A program made the position numbers and the translations under genes. From positions 2,108,001-2,172,000 of the forward strand of contig NZ_CP061770.1 of the NCBI RefSeq assembly GCF_011751865.2: a stretch of DNA of 64,000 bases. The letters are read 5' to 3'. The notes under the pieces are model-generated. The model was not told the DNA's origin and searched no databases. It saw only the letters and a list, made by a program, of their open reading frames with translations. The stretch is from Salinibacterium sp. ZJ70. GTDB lineage: Bacteria > Actinomycetota > Actinomycetes > Actinomycetales > Microbacteriaceae. This document shows positions 46,257 to 54,887 of this stretch, one piece after another; position 1 is the first letter of the stretch, and each line of letters starts with the position of its first letter.

Positions 46257-46679
46257 ATGACCGACGAAGAGAACGTCATCGAAGTGCTCGACGAACGCGA
46301 CTGCTGGGAGCTGCTGGAGCTGACCCCGCTGGGTCGCATCGCGCTCGCCCCGGCAGGCGTGCTGGATGTGTTCCCCGTGAACTACGTCGTGCACGAGGGC
46401 GCCATCTACTTCCGCACCGCCCCCGGAACGAAGCTCGTCGAGCTGACCGTCAACCCGCACGTCGCCCTCGAGATCGACGGATGGGATGACGCCGAGGCGT
46501 TCAGCGTCGTCGTGAAGGGCGAGGCCGAGCGCCTCGAACACGGTGTCGAGATCGACGCCGCCGAGGAGCTGCCGTTGCACCCCTGGATCCCGACGCTCAA
46601 GTATCGGTGGGTGCGCATCCGCCCCACGTCGATCTCGGGCCGCCGCTTCCGTCGCGCACCCGAGCCCGACCGCTTCTGA
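46257..46679 (+). CDS. Pyridoxamine 5'-phosphate oxidase-fold flavin-binding protein
   Basis: A 140-residue split-barrel (PPOX-type) protein: IEVLDERDCWELLELTPLGRIAL opening, then VFPVNYVVHEGAIYFRTAPGTKL, typical of F420/FMN-binding PPOX family members, and a C-terminal RVRIRPTSISGRRF-like strand (here YRWVRIRPTSISGRRF). It is likely a small redox or flavin-binding protein; no substrate can be named. GGGAGG precedes the ATG at 46257. It lies alone, divergent from the EamA transporter. Confidence 0.85.
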   Translation: MTDEENVIEVLDERDCWELLELTPLGRIALAPAGVLDVFPVNYVVHEGAIYFRTAPGTKLVELTVNPHVALEIDGWDDAEAFSVVVKGEAERLEHGVEIDAAEELPLHPWIPTLKYRWVRIRPTSISGRRFRRAPEPDRF

Positions 46680-46698
46680 GCGCCTCGGGAACCTCGGG

Positions 46699-47493
46699 TT
46701 AGACCAGCTCGTCGACCGGCTGGAATGCCGGCGGGTAGACGGCGATGCGCGGGGGGCGCATCTCACCCGCCGCGAACAGCTCGCGCACCTGGTCGCGCAC
46801 CCGCTCGTTCGCGACCGTGATGATGGCGATGTCCGAGAGCTCGACGAGGCCGGGCACGAGCAGCTCGGCGTCGCGGAATTCGGGGTCGGACGCGTGCAGA
46901 CGACGCAGCGCATTCGTGCCGTCTTCGAGTCCGGATGCGAAGCGCGTGTCGACGGCGGCGGCGTCGCGATCGGCGAACACGACATCCTCACCGAGAGCAT
47001 CAACCGGCACCGCGAGGATCACGAAGTCGATCGCGCGCAGTGCGCGCGCCGCCGGCGACCAGTGGGCGCCGCGGGCGCCGCTGCGCAGCTCCTGCCAGCG
47101 GGTCGAATCCTGGGCGATCGAGAAGGCGACGAACTCGGAGAGAGCGCGCCCGTCCGGAACCGTCGCGGTCGAACGCAGCTCGCGCGCCGTCGGCGAGAGC
47201 ACATCGATCGCGGGCACCGCCCCAGCGAGCAGCGCGCCCACCTCGAGGGACGCCCCGAGGGTGCGCAGGTGGGTGGGGCGGAAGACGCGACGGCCAGACA
47301 GACGCAGCGACGACGGGGCTCCGCTCACCGCGCTCCGGGAGGTCGACGTACTGGACGTGGAAGCGGGTGCGGTGCGCATCGGGCGTGTCCCCGCCGGACG
47401 GGACGCCCGCGCCGGGCGAACCGGCTCCGGGGCTACCCGGGGGTAGCAGCTGTCGCAGAGACCTTCATCGAACCCGTGGATACATTCCGACAC
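46699..47493 (-). CDS. DarT-like (DUF4433) putative DNA ADP-ribosyltransferase
   Basis: A 264-residue protein. The N-terminus has a small Cys motif (Cys4, Cys13, Cys16 in CIHGFDEGLCDSCYP) and a disordered Ser/Thr/Arg linker. From residue 70 the pattern follows DarT: VFRPTHLRTLGASLEVGALL with His75, LSEFVAFSIAQDS, VVFADRDAAAV, and RDAELLVPGLVELSDI, in which Glu210 is placed like the catalytic Glu of DarT. DarT toxins ADP-ribosylate thymidine in single-stranded DNA and normally pair with a DarG macrodomain antitoxin; none is seen on either side. It may instead be a non-toxic chromosomal relative. Assignment is by motif order only. Confidence 0.6.
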   Translation of the reverse strand: MSECIHGFDEGLCDSCYPRVAPEPVRPARASRPAGTRPMRTAPASTSSTSTSRSAVSGAPSSLRLSGRRVFRPTHLRTLGASLEVGALLAGAVPAIDVLSPTARELRSTATVPDGRALSEFVAFSIAQDSTRWQELRSGARGAHWSPAARALRAIDFVILAVPVDALGEDVVFADRDAAAVDTRFASGLEDGTNALRRLHASDPEFRDAELLVPGLVELSDIAIITVANERVRDQVRELFAAGEMRPPRIAVYPPAFQPVDELV

Positions 47494-47566
47494 CCGTTGA
47501 GCCTATGTCCCGCTGCTGGATGAAAGCCCGGCACGATCCCTCAGGTCCGTGCCCGGACGCGGAGGA

Positions 47567-47605
47567 CCGCCGGTCGAGTGGGGGGTGAGTTCTCCCGACC
47601 GGCGG
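47567..47605 (-). terminator. Terminator after the M28 peptidase gene
   Basis: CCGCCGGTCG (47567-47576) and CGACCGGCGG (47596-47605) are perfect 10-bp arms around a 19-nt loop, 26 bases after the peptidase stop. No T-run. Confidence 0.6.
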
Positions 47606-47631
47606 CCAGCTCAAGCGCTGTCAGTGCGCGT

Positions 47632-49299
47632 TCAGCTCTTGCCTCCTCCGTGCTTGCCGCCGTGACCAGCGTGACCGTGGTGCCCGTGCCCGCCGTGCGG
47701 ACCCTTCATGCCATGGCCGTCCCAGTGGTGACCGCCCTTGGGGCCCTTCGGTCCCTTGTGCCCGTGCCACTGCTTCGTCGTCACCTGGCCGACGGTGTGC
47801 ACGGCGTGCGCCGCGGCGTCCGCCATCTGCTCGAGCACGACGAGGTCGATGTTCGAGATGTCGTCGCACGCCTGGTGGTAGCAGGGGTCGAAGGCCTCAC
47901 CGGCGGTGCCGCCGAAGATCGCCGCCTGCTCCTCGGACTTGATGTCCTCGGCTCCCGTGAAGAGGCCGCCCGCAGGGATGCCCGCCTCGATGAACGCGAA
48001 GTAGTCGCTGCGACCGTCGAACGCCGTCGGCTCGGTCGCGAGACCCTGCGAGGTGAAGTAGTCGGTGAACAGCTTCTCGATCTCGGCCGAACCCTCCGGG
48101 CCCGCATCGCCGAACGCATCCCCGTCGCCGTCGTACACGAAGCGCACCGCGTTGGGCGAGCCGATCATGTCGAAGTTGAGGTTGAGCGCGGTGTTCGCCG
48201 CCTGCTCCTCCGTGAGCTGGGAGACGTAGTAGTTCGAGCCCTGCAGGCCGTCCTCCTCGCCCGACCACCATGCGAAGCGCAGCTGGTTCTTGGGCGTCGA
48301 CTTGGTCTCGGCCAGCTTCACCGCCACCTCGAGGATGCCAGCGGATCCGGAGCCGTTGTCGTTGATGCCGGGGCCCTCGTGCACGCCGTCGAGGTGTGCG
48401 CCGATGACCGCCTGCTTCGTGGGGTCGCCCTTCTTGCTCGTCGCGATCACGTTGAACGTCTCGACCGTGGAGGTGCTGGTCTCGAAGATGATCGACGCGG
48501 TCGACTCTGCGGCGAGCGCGAAGCCCTCACCCACGGCGAAGCTCGCACCGACCACGGGGATCGTGTAGTCCGCCGCACCGAGGGTTCCGATGAGCACCCC
48601 GAATCGGTCGTCAGCCGGGTCGTCGTTGCCCTGGTTGAAGATGATCACGCCCGCCGCGCCCGCAGCCTGCGCGTTCGTGGCCTTCACCGCGAAGTTGCAC
48701 GATCCGCGCTGGACGAGGGCGATGCTGCCCGCCGGGAAGTCGGCGAAGTCCTCCGCCTCACATCCGGAGGTGTTGGCGCGGTCGCCTTCCAGGTTCACAT
48801 CCACCGGTGTGACGACGGCACCCTCGACAGCACCCTCACCCGAGTACTCCATCGGGTAGAAGTCCTCTTCGATCACGAAGTCCACGGGATCCGGGGTCAG
48901 CTTCACGAACTCCGCACGCTCGACGGTGACGAGGTCGTAGCTGAACGGCTGGCGCTCGACGTTGTAGGCGCCCGTCCTCTTGAGCACCTTCTCGATGTAT
49001 GCGGCGGATGCCTCGTGGCCGGCGGTTCCGGAGGCGCGGTTGCCGCCGTTCTCGTCGGCGATGCGCTGCAGCGCCTCGAGGTGCTTCTGGATCGATGTGG
49101 CGCTGACGGCGTTGCGGAGCGTCTGCGACGTGGTGTCGCCCTTGCCCCCTGGACCGTGGCCGTTGCCCGGGCCTCCATGCCCGTGGCCGCCTCCGTGTCC
49201 GGGGCCTCCCGCCGCCGCGGGGCTGGCGAGTCCGAGACTCAGGATCACACCCGTGGCGAGTGCTCCTGCCGACATGAGCGTCTTACGTGGTGCTTTCAC
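47632..49299 (-). CDS. Secreted M28-family metallopeptidase (aminopeptidase S-like) with His/Gly-rich ends
   Basis: A 555-residue exported protein from the GTG at 49299. The signal peptide (basic KAPRK, hydrophobic ALATGVILSLGL, cut near ASPAAAGG) is followed by a Gly/His-rich segment of about 25 residues. A PA domain lies within residues ~130-280, inserted before the catalytic core. Zinc-site motifs are GAHLDGVHEGPGINDNGSG, WWSGEEDGLQGS, NFDMIGSPN and CYHQACDDI. The last ~45 residues are again almost only Gly, His and Lys. It probably removes N-terminal residues from peptides outside the cell. The His-rich ends may bind metal ions; that is inference. Confidence 0.9.
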   Translation of the reverse strand: MKAPRKTLMSAGALATGVILSLGLASPAAAGGPGHGGGHGHGGPGNGHGPGGKGDTTSQTLRNAVSATSIQKHLEALQRIADENGGNRASGTAGHEASAAYIEKVLKRTGAYNVERQPFSYDLVTVERAEFVKLTPDPVDFVIEEDFYPMEYSGEGAVEGAVVTPVDVNLEGDRANTSGCEAEDFADFPAGSIALVQRGSCNFAVKATNAQAAGAAGVIIFNQGNDDPADDRFGVLIGTLGAADYTIPVVGASFAVGEGFALAAESTASIIFETSTSTVETFNVIATSKKGDPTKQAVIGAHLDGVHEGPGINDNGSGSAGILEVAVKLAETKSTPKNQLRFAWWSGEEDGLQGSNYYVSQLTEEQAANTALNLNFDMIGSPNAVRFVYDGDGDAFGDAGPEGSAEIEKLFTDYFTSQGLATEPTAFDGRSDYFAFIEAGIPAGGLFTGAEDIKSEEQAAIFGGTAGEAFDPCYHQACDDISNIDLVVLEQMADAAAHAVHTVGQVTTKQWHGHKGPKGPKGGHHWDGHGMKGPHGGHGHHGHAGHGGKHGGGKS

Positions 49300-49429
49300 G
49301 TGTTCCCCTTCTCCCGTGTGCCTTCCCTTTTCGGACGGCACGAACGGTGCGACGCTACCCCCGTTCGGGGGGTGAGGTCTCGTGAGAAAGGTCTCATGAA
49401 GCGACGGGCATGTTCCCCTCAACCCCACC

Positions 49430-49485
49430 GAGGTGTCACTTTGTGCCGCCCGGCGCAGGCCGTGGGCGGCACAAAGTGACACCTC
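49430..49485. repeat. 22-bp perfect inverted repeat with 12-nt loop
   Basis: The left arm (49430-49451) begins GAGGTGTCACTTTGTG and ends GCCGCCC; the right arm (49464-49485) is its exact complement. It lies between the M28 gene start and the end of the DUF5997 gene, both minus strand. It would make a very stable hairpin downstream of DUF5997. The arms are less GC-rich than typical terminators here and no T-run follows, so a dispersed palindromic element is also possible. Confidence 0.7.
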
Positions 49486-49515
49486 AGGAAGAAGGGAGGT
49501 GGGGCCTCAGGGGCC

Positions 49516-49884
49516 TCAGGGGTTGGTGCGACGACGCTCGTCGATGAGCCACTGCGGCGGATCGGCGAGGAGCGCCTTGATCTCATCGGTCGTCATCGCA
49601 TCCGCGACGCCCGAGCGGGCGAGGCTCGAGTTGGTGACGCCGAGGCGACGCGACACCTCGTCGCGCGGGTGCGGTCCGTCGACCCGGAGGCTCTGCAGCC
49701 ACGCGGGCGGGTCGGCCTGCAGTGCGGCGAGCTCGTCGCGCGAGTGCTGGCTCTCCTGGAACTCGGCGGGAGCCGCCGGCAGGTAGATGCCGAGCTTCTT
49801 CGCCGCGGTCTTCGCCGAGAGGAACTGGGACTTGGGGGGCTTGGGCTGCTGGCGGCGGTCCTCGCGGGGCTCGGAATCGGTCAT
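49516..49884 (-). CDS. DUF5997-family protein
   Basis: A 122-residue protein that matches the actinobacterial DUF5997 pattern: LSAKTAAKKLGIYLPAAPAEFQ, then two ADPPxWL repeats (LQADPPAWLQSLRVDGPHPR and LLADPPQWLIDERR). It is probably a small nucleic-acid-associated or regulatory protein; function is unknown. It is divergent from the LysR-substrate-domain protein, a pairing seen in many actinobacteria. The start is ATG at 49884 with no ribosome-binding site; the 23-bp gap to the neighbour is a palindrome, which suggests a leaderless transcript. Confidence 0.8.
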   Translation of the reverse strand: MTDSEPREDRRQQPKPPKSQFLSAKTAAKKLGIYLPAAPAEFQESQHSRDELAALQADPPAWLQSLRVDGPHPRDEVSRRLGVTNSSLARSGVADAMTTDEIKALLADPPQWLIDERRRTNP

Positions 49885-49907
49885 GGTTCGAGGGTAGCCT
49901 CGAACCC
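49885..49907. promoter_or_regulatory. Symmetric divergent promoter, palindromic 23-bp gap
   Basis: GGTTCGAGG (49885-49893) and CCTCGAACC (49898-49906) flank GTAG. Two overlapping -10-like hexamers sit at the centre: TAGCCT (49895-49900, plus strand) and TACCCT (49896-49891, minus strand). Each ends seven bases from the start codon it faces, so both genes look leaderless. The symmetry also makes the whole gap an operator candidate. Confidence 0.5.
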
Positions 49908-50453
49908 GTGCCCTTCAACTCCGCGACCGAACCCTTCCGCGTCGCCTTCGTGCCGGGCGTGACCCCCGGCAAGTGGGAGAAGGTGTGGCGCGATCGGATG
50001 CGGCGCGCAGCTCTCGAGCTTCTGCCGCTGCCGCAGGATGAGGCGCTGTCCGCACTGCGCGCGGGCGAGGCGCACATGGCGCTGCTGCGCGATATGGACG
50101 CGGATGACGAGTTCCACGCGATCCCGCTCTACCGCGAGCGCCCCGTCGTCGTCGCGCCGAAGGACCACGCGGTGCGGGCGTTCGATGAGCTCACGCTCGC
50201 GGATCTCGACGGCGAGACGATCCTCGACGGCCAGGATGCCGACACGATCGAGCTCGTCGCGGCGAATGTCGGACTCGCGATCATGCCGATGTCGGTCGCG
50301 CGCGCGCACTCGCGCCGCGACGTGACCTCGCGTCCGCTCACCGATGCACCCGACACGGGCATCAGCCTCGTGTGGCGACGCGACGCCGACGACGCACGCC
50401 TCGACACGTTCATCGGCATCGTGCGCGGCCGCACCGCCAACTCCTCGCGCTGA
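49908..50453 (+). CDS. LysR substrate-binding-domain protein without DNA-binding domain
   Basis: A 181-residue protein that corresponds to a LysR-type effector-binding domain: FRVAFVPGVTPGKWEKVWRDR, LRAGEAHMALLRDMDADDEFHAIPLYRERPVVVAPKDHAV, and a C-terminal VGLAIMPMSVARAHSRRDV. The helix-turn-helix normally preceding this domain is missing; the gene is intact, not truncated, since the start lies at a clean divergent promoter. Such stand-alone domains beside DUF5997 are conserved in actinobacteria; DUF5997 may supply the partner function. Start is GTG at 49908 without ribosome-binding site. Confidence 0.8.
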   Translation: MPFNSATEPFRVAFVPGVTPGKWEKVWRDRMRRAALELLPLPQDEALSALRAGEAHMALLRDMDADDEFHAIPLYRERPVVVAPKDHAVRAFDELTLADLDGETILDGQDADTIELVAANVGLAIMPMSVARAHSRRDVTSRPLTDAPDTGISLVWRRDADDARLDTFIGIVRGRTANSSR

Positions 50454-50518
50454 CCCCCTGCCACCCAACCCCGGCTGGTGCCCGCCCGGTCCCAGCTCGG
50501 CTCCGGCCCACTTCTGCC

Positions 50519-50721
50519 GTTATGCAGGAGTCCGCATCCGATTTGCCGGAGCCGGACCCGTTGTGCAGGAACCGGCGGAGCCGCATCCGAATGAAACCCA
50601 CCCTGTCGGGGATCCCTCATCCGAGTTCCTGCACAACCGATCCCAGGTCCTGCACAACCGATCCGAGTTCCTGCACAACCGATCCCGGGTCCTGCACAAC
50701 CGATCCTCGGTCCTGCATAAC
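50519..50721. repeat. 21-bp tandem repeat array with inverted copies
   Basis: Four full 21-bp units starting TCCTGCACAACCGATCC run from 50627 to 50710, followed by a partial fifth (TCCTGCATAAC, 50711-50721). Two copies of the core in opposite orientation lie upstream (TATGCAGGA near 50521, TTGTGCAGGA at 50561-50570). The array fills the gap between two convergent genes, 50454-50748, so transcripts from either side would form long hairpins. Confidence 0.85.
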
Positions 50722-50748
50722 GCGGGCATGGTGCCGGATGGAGCGGCG

Positions 50749-52266
50749 CTACAGCCCCTGGGCGAGCCGGTAGTAGGCGGCGTTCGCGCGGATCTCCTGC
50801 TCGAATCCGTGGATCGTGGTGGATTCGTCGATCACAAGCAGTTCGACGCCGAGCATCTTCGCGAAGTCGCGGAACGCCTCCACTCCCACCTGGGTCGTCA
50901 TGACGGTGTGGTGGGCGGCGCCCGCCGTGAGCCATGCGGTCGCCGAGGTGCGGAAGTCGGGTGCCGGCTTCCAGACGGCGCGACCCACGGGCAGGTTCGG
51001 CATGGGAGCCGGAAGCTCCACGTTCTCGACGACGTTCGCCACCATCCGGAACCGGTCGCGCACATCCGAGAGCGCGACGACGACGGCGGGGCCAGCGTCG
51101 GCCGTGAACACGAGGCGCACGGGGTCGTCCTTGCCGCCGATGCCGAGCGGATGCACTTCGAGCGAGGCCGTGGCGCTCGAGAGCGACGGCGCGACCTCGA
51201 GCATGTGGGCGCCGAGGATGAGCTCGTTGCCGGGCTCGAGGTGGTACGTGTAGTCCTCCATGAGGCTCGCGCCGCCGGGCAGGCCCGCCCCCATGACCGC
51301 GGCGACCCGCACGAGCACGGCCGTCTTCCAGTCGCCTTCCGCCCCGAAGCCGTAGCCGTCGGCCATGAGGCGCTGCACCGCGAGGCCCGGGAGCTGCGTC
51401 AGCGTGCCGAGATCTTCGAACGAGGTCGTGAACGCGTGGAATCCGCCCTCTTCGAGGAACGAGCGCAGACCGATCTCGATCGCGGCGCCGTCGCGCAGCG
51501 ACTGGTGACGCTCGGCGCCGGGCAGCAGCTCGGGCACGACGTCGTAGCTCGCGAGGTACTCCTCGACGAGCGCATCGACATCCGCCTCGGAGGCCGCGTC
51601 GACGCGTGCCACGAGGTCATTCACACCCCAGGTGTTGACCTGCACCCCGAAGCGCAGCTCTGCCTCGGTCTTGTCGCCTTCGGTGACGGCGACGTAGCGC
51701 ATGTTGTCGCCGAAGCGCGCGAGCTTCATGGTGCGGGCGGCGGCGCGGCCGGCGGCGGCGCGCGTCCAGGTTCCGACGCGGGCGGTGACCTCCGGGTCCG
51801 ACACGTGACCGACGACGGTCGTGCGCGGCACACCCAGCCGGGATTCGATGTAGCCGAACTCGCGGTCGCCGTGGGCGGCCTGGTTGAGGTTCATGAAGTC
51901 GAAGTCGATCTCGCCCCACGGCAGGTCGACGTTCGCCTGGGTGTGCAGGTGCAGGAGCGGTTTCTGCAGCGCGTCGAGGCCCGCGATCCACATCTTCGCG
52001 GGGCTGAAGGTGTGCATCCACGCAACGAGTCCGATGACGCTGTCGTCGGCGTTCGCCTCGAGCACGGCCCGACGGATGGCGTCGGATCCCGTGAGCACGG
52101 GCTTCCATTGGATCGTCACGGGCACGTCCGCGGATGCGCCGAGCGCACGCGCGACCTCCTGCGACTGCTCCGCGACCTGTCGGAGCGTCTCTTCGCCGTA
52201 GAGTCCCTGGCTTCCCGTGAGGAACCAGACGGTGTAGCTCTTCAGGTCGGGGAGGATGGAGGTCAT
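50749..52266 (-). CDS. araA: L-arabinose isomerase AraA
   Basis: A 505-residue AraA, the normal length. Family motifs include [19 protein letters not shown] at the N-terminus, [15 protein letters not shown], and [19 protein letters not shown] with catalytic Glu, and the later [23 protein letters not shown]. It converts L-arabinose to L-ribulose. ATG at 52266 overlaps the araD stop by four bases. It is the last gene of araB-araD-araA and ends at the tandem-repeat region. Confidence 0.96.
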   Translation of the reverse strand: MTSILPDLKSYTVWFLTGSQGLYGEETLRQVAEQSQEVARALGASADVPVTIQWKPVLTGSDAIRRAVLEANADDSVIGLVAWMHTFSPAKMWIAGLDALQKPLLHLHTQANVDLPWGEIDFDFMNLNQAAHGDREFGYIESRLGVPRTTVVGHVSDPEVTARVGTWTRAAAGRAAARTMKLARFGDNMRYVAVTEGDKTEAELRFGVQVNTWGVNDLVARVDAASEADVDALVEEYLASYDVVPELLPGAERHQSLRDGAAIEIGLRSFLEEGGFHAFTTSFEDLGTLTQLPGLAVQRLMADGYGFGAEGDWKTAVLVRVAAVMGAGLPGGASLMEDYTYHLEPGNELILGAHMLEVAPSLSSATASLEVHPLGIGGKDDPVRLVFTADAGPAVVVALSDVRDRFRMVANVVENVELPAPMPNLPVGRAVWKPAPDFRTSATAWLTAGAAHHTVMTTQVGVEAFRDFAKMLGVELLVIDESTTIHGFEQEIRANAAYYRLAQGL

Positions 52267-52973
52267 CCGAGTGCTCCTTGCGGTTTCTGTCCGTAGACGT
52301 TCTGGTATCGGTCGAAGAGAGCGTCGATGCTCTCCTGAGGGATCGGGAGGGGCTCGCCGAGCTGGCGGGAGATGTGGATCGTGCGGGCCACGTCTTCGCA
52401 CATGACGGCGGCCTTGACGGCGTCCTTGGCGTCCTTGCCGATCGTGAAGACGCCGTGGTTCTGCATGAGCACGGCGCGCGAACGGTGGCCGTCGAGGGTC
52501 GCGACGATGCCGCGGCCGATGGAGTCGTCGCCGATGATGGCGAACGGGCCGACGGGGATCTCGCCGCCGAACTCGTCGGCCATGCCGGTGATGACGCACG
52601 GGATCGCCTCTCCGCGTGCGGCCCACGCGGTCGCGTAGGTGGAGTGGGTGTGCACGACGCCGCCGACGTTCGGCATATTCCGATAGACGTACGCATGCGC
52701 GGCGGTGTCGCTCGAGGGGCTGCGGTCGGAGCCGGGGGTGCCGGGGATCACGGCGCCGTCGAGGTCGCAGAGGATCATGTTGTCGGGGGCGAGCTCGTCG
52801 TAGTCGACGCCGCTCGGTTTGATGACGAACAGGTCGGCACCCGGGACCCTGCCGGAGATGTTGCCGCCTGTCCAGATGACGAGGCCGTAGCGCGTGAGCT
52901 CGCTGTGGAGCCGCGCGACATCCTGGCGGACCTTCTCGATGGCGGCGTCGACGTCGGCGCTGAATGCGGTCAC
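52263..52973 (-). CDS. araD: L-ribulose-5-phosphate 4-epimerase AraD
   Basis: A 236-residue class II aldolase-fold epimerase. [12 protein letters not shown] and [10 protein letters not shown] bind substrate phosphate; the zinc ligands His108 and His110 are in [13 protein letters not shown], with the third in MQNHGVF. It forms D-xylulose 5-phosphate, which enters the pentose phosphate pathway. I chose the GTG at 52973, preceded by GGGAGGG and overlapping the araB stop by four bases. Confidence 0.95.
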   Translation of the reverse strand: MTAFSADVDAAIEKVRQDVARLHSELTRYGLVIWTGGNISGRVPGADLFVIKPSGVDYDELAPDNMILCDLDGAVIPGTPGSDRSPSSDTAAHAYVYRNMPNVGGVVHTHSTYATAWAARGEAIPCVITGMADEFGGEIPVGPFAIIGDDSIGRGIVATLDGHRSRAVLMQNHGVFTIGKDAKDAVKAAVMCEDVARTIHISRQLGEPLPIPQESIDALFDRYQNVYGQKPQGALG

Positions 52974-54580
52974 GTGAGTCCCTCCCTGGGGATGCTGCGG
53001 ATGGCGGCGTGCTCGACGCTCAACCCCGACTGCCAGCGCTCGAGCCAGGTCGTGTACGCCGACACCTCCGATGCGGTCGGTGCGAGCGTGTGCGTCTGGA
53101 GCTCCGCGAAGATGTGCGCGTCGAGCCAGTCGGCGAGGTCGCGCCCGTCGGATGTGCCGTCGAGCACCGCGCGGCGGTAGAGCGCGAGGAGCGCGATGCC
53201 CCACGCTCCGCCTTCGCTCGCCCCGTCGCCCACCGAGACGGGGGCGTCGAGGGATGCCGCGAGCGCACGCTGCGCGATCTCGCCCGAGCGGAAGAGCCCG
53301 CCGTGCGCGACGACGCCGTCGAGTTCGACACCTTCGGAGCGCAGCGTCGCCATGCCGAGGCTGAGGGCGGCGAACACCGTGTACAGCTGCGCGCGCGCGA
53401 ACCCGGCGAGCGTGAACGGGGATCCGGGGCTGCGCACGACGAGCGGACGCCCGTCGTCGGTGCCGAGGATCGGCTCGCCGGCCACGAGGTTGTAGGCGAG
53501 CACGCCGGTGTCGGCATCGACGGTGCTCGCTCCGCGCAGCACGGCGGCGAAGATCTCGTCGGCGCTTGCGCTCACGCCGAGCGCGTCGGCGAACTCGCCG
53601 AACACGCCCATCCAGGCACCGAGCTCGCTCGATCCGTTGTTGCAGTGCACCATCGCGACGGGCGCACCGCCCGGGGTGGTGACGATGTCGATCTCGCGGC
53701 GGGCGCGCGCGAGCGGCTGCTCGAGCACGACCATCGCGAACACGCTCGTGCCGACGCTCACATTGGCGGTGCGGGGGCGCACGGCGTTCGTGGCGACCAT
53801 GCCGGTGCCCGCGTCGCCTTCGGGCGGGCTGAGCGGCGCTCCCGCCTGGAGCGCACCGCTCGCATCGAGGAGCGCGGCGCCTTCGGCGGTGAGCTCCCCC
53901 GCGTCGGCACCCGCGGCGGCGACGGGAGGCAGCACGCTGCGCAGGTCGAGGGGGTGGCCCGCAGATGCGAGTCGACTCTCGGCGATCGCGAGCAGGGGCT
54001 CGTCGTAGTCGCCCGTCGCCGGATCGATGGGGAAGACCCCGGATGCGTCGCCGACGCCGAGCACGTCGCGGCCGCTCAGCAGGCGGTGCACGTAGCCGGC
54101 GAGCGTCGTGATGCGTGCGAGGCGCGGCAGGTGGGCCTCGTCGTCGATGACGGCCTGCGCGAGGTGCGCGATCGACCAGCGCACGGGGATGTTGACGCCG
54201 AGCGCCTCGGAGAGGTCGGCGGCTCCCTCGGCGGCGTTCGTGTTGCGCCAGGTGCGGAAGGGAACGAGCAGCTCGCCGTGCGCGTCGAAGGCGAGGTAGC
54301 CGTGCATCATCGCCGAGACGCCGAGAGCCGAGAGGCGTGTCGGCGCTTCTCCGAGGGTCGCCACGAGGTCGGCGTAGGCGGCGCCCAGTCCGTCGTGCAC
54401 GGCGGCGAGGCGGTAGGTCCAGATGCCGCCCTGCAGTTCGTTCTCCCACGTGTGGGAGCCGGTCGCGAGCACCTCGCCCGCGGGTGAGATGAGGCACGCT
54501 TTGATGCGCGTCGAGCCGAGCTCGATGCCGAGGGCAGCCCGGCCGTCGCGGATGAGGGCCAGGGTGTCGTCTGTCGTCAT
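52970..54580 (-). CDS. araB: L-ribulokinase AraB (FGGY family)
   Basis: A 536-residue FGGY sugar kinase. The ATP-phosphate motif is [16 protein letters not shown] near residue 16; [17 protein letters not shown] and the C-terminal [19 protein letters not shown] are further family landmarks. Sequence alone would leave xylulokinase open, but araD and araA follow in an overlapping operon, so it should phosphorylate L-ribulose. The start is ATG at 54580; an inverted repeat with a GCTAACA half-site lies 47-66 bases upstream. Confidence 0.9.
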   Translation of the reverse strand: MTTDDTLALIRDGRAALGIELGSTRIKACLISPAGEVLATGSHTWENELQGGIWTYRLAAVHDGLGAAYADLVATLGEAPTRLSALGVSAMMHGYLAFDAHGELLVPFRTWRNTNAAEGAADLSEALGVNIPVRWSIAHLAQAVIDDEAHLPRLARITTLAGYVHRLLSGRDVLGVGDASGVFPIDPATGDYDEPLLAIAESRLASAGHPLDLRSVLPPVAAAGADAGELTAEGAALLDASGALQAGAPLSPPEGDAGTGMVATNAVRPRTANVSVGTSVFAMVVLEQPLARARREIDIVTTPGGAPVAMVHCNNGSSELGAWMGVFGEFADALGVSASADEIFAAVLRGASTVDADTGVLAYNLVAGEPILGTDDGRPLVVRSPGSPFTLAGFARAQLYTVFAALSLGMATLRSEGVELDGVVAHGGLFRSGEIAQRALAASLDAPVSVGDGASEGGAWGIALLALYRRAVLDGTSDGRDLADWLDAHIFAELQTHTLAPTASEVSAYTTWLERWQSGLSVEHAAIRSIPREGLT

Positions 54581-54887
54581 GGTGGTAGTCGTCCTTCGGC
54601 GGATGCTCCGTCGCGACCGCCGGCGTTCACGCTAACACCAGCGTGACGACTTTGTGAAGGCTCACGCCGTGGAGCCCCCGGATGCGCGGGATCGGCATCC
54701 GTGTTCCCCGCGATTCCGGGGGCGTTACCAAACTGTGACCGGCTCTCCCTTGTGCGGTTGCGAAATGTGAAGGCTAACATTTGGGCACTGCCCCACCCCG
54801 GAGTTCGGCGATGCGGCACCCAACACGCCGAGAGGCAACCCACCACAGGCCGGCATCGACGCCGGCACAGAACGAGGAGGTTCTGCA
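54581..54887. promoter_or_regulatory. Divergent control region of the arabinose locus
   Basis: This 307-base gap separates araB (minus) from the sugar-binding protein (plus). TCACGCT-N6-AGCGTGA at 54627-54646 faces araB. AAATGT-N8-ACATTT at 54763-54782 faces the transporter, with TAACAT (54775-54780) as a likely -10 and TTGTGC (54750-54755) as a weak -35. The half-site GCTAACA occurs in both (54631-54637 and 54773-54779), as expected if one LacI-type protein, encoded in the transporter operon, controls both directions. Confidence 0.5.

Noticed and set aside
50627..50710. Possible CRISPR array
   Set aside because: The 21-bp units are directly adjacent with no unique spacers, and no cas genes are present.
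50520..50729. Small minus-strand open frame with a DRLCR-type heptad repeat
   Set aside because: Entirely produced by the 21-bp tandem DNA repeat; no ribosome-binding site or plausible fold.
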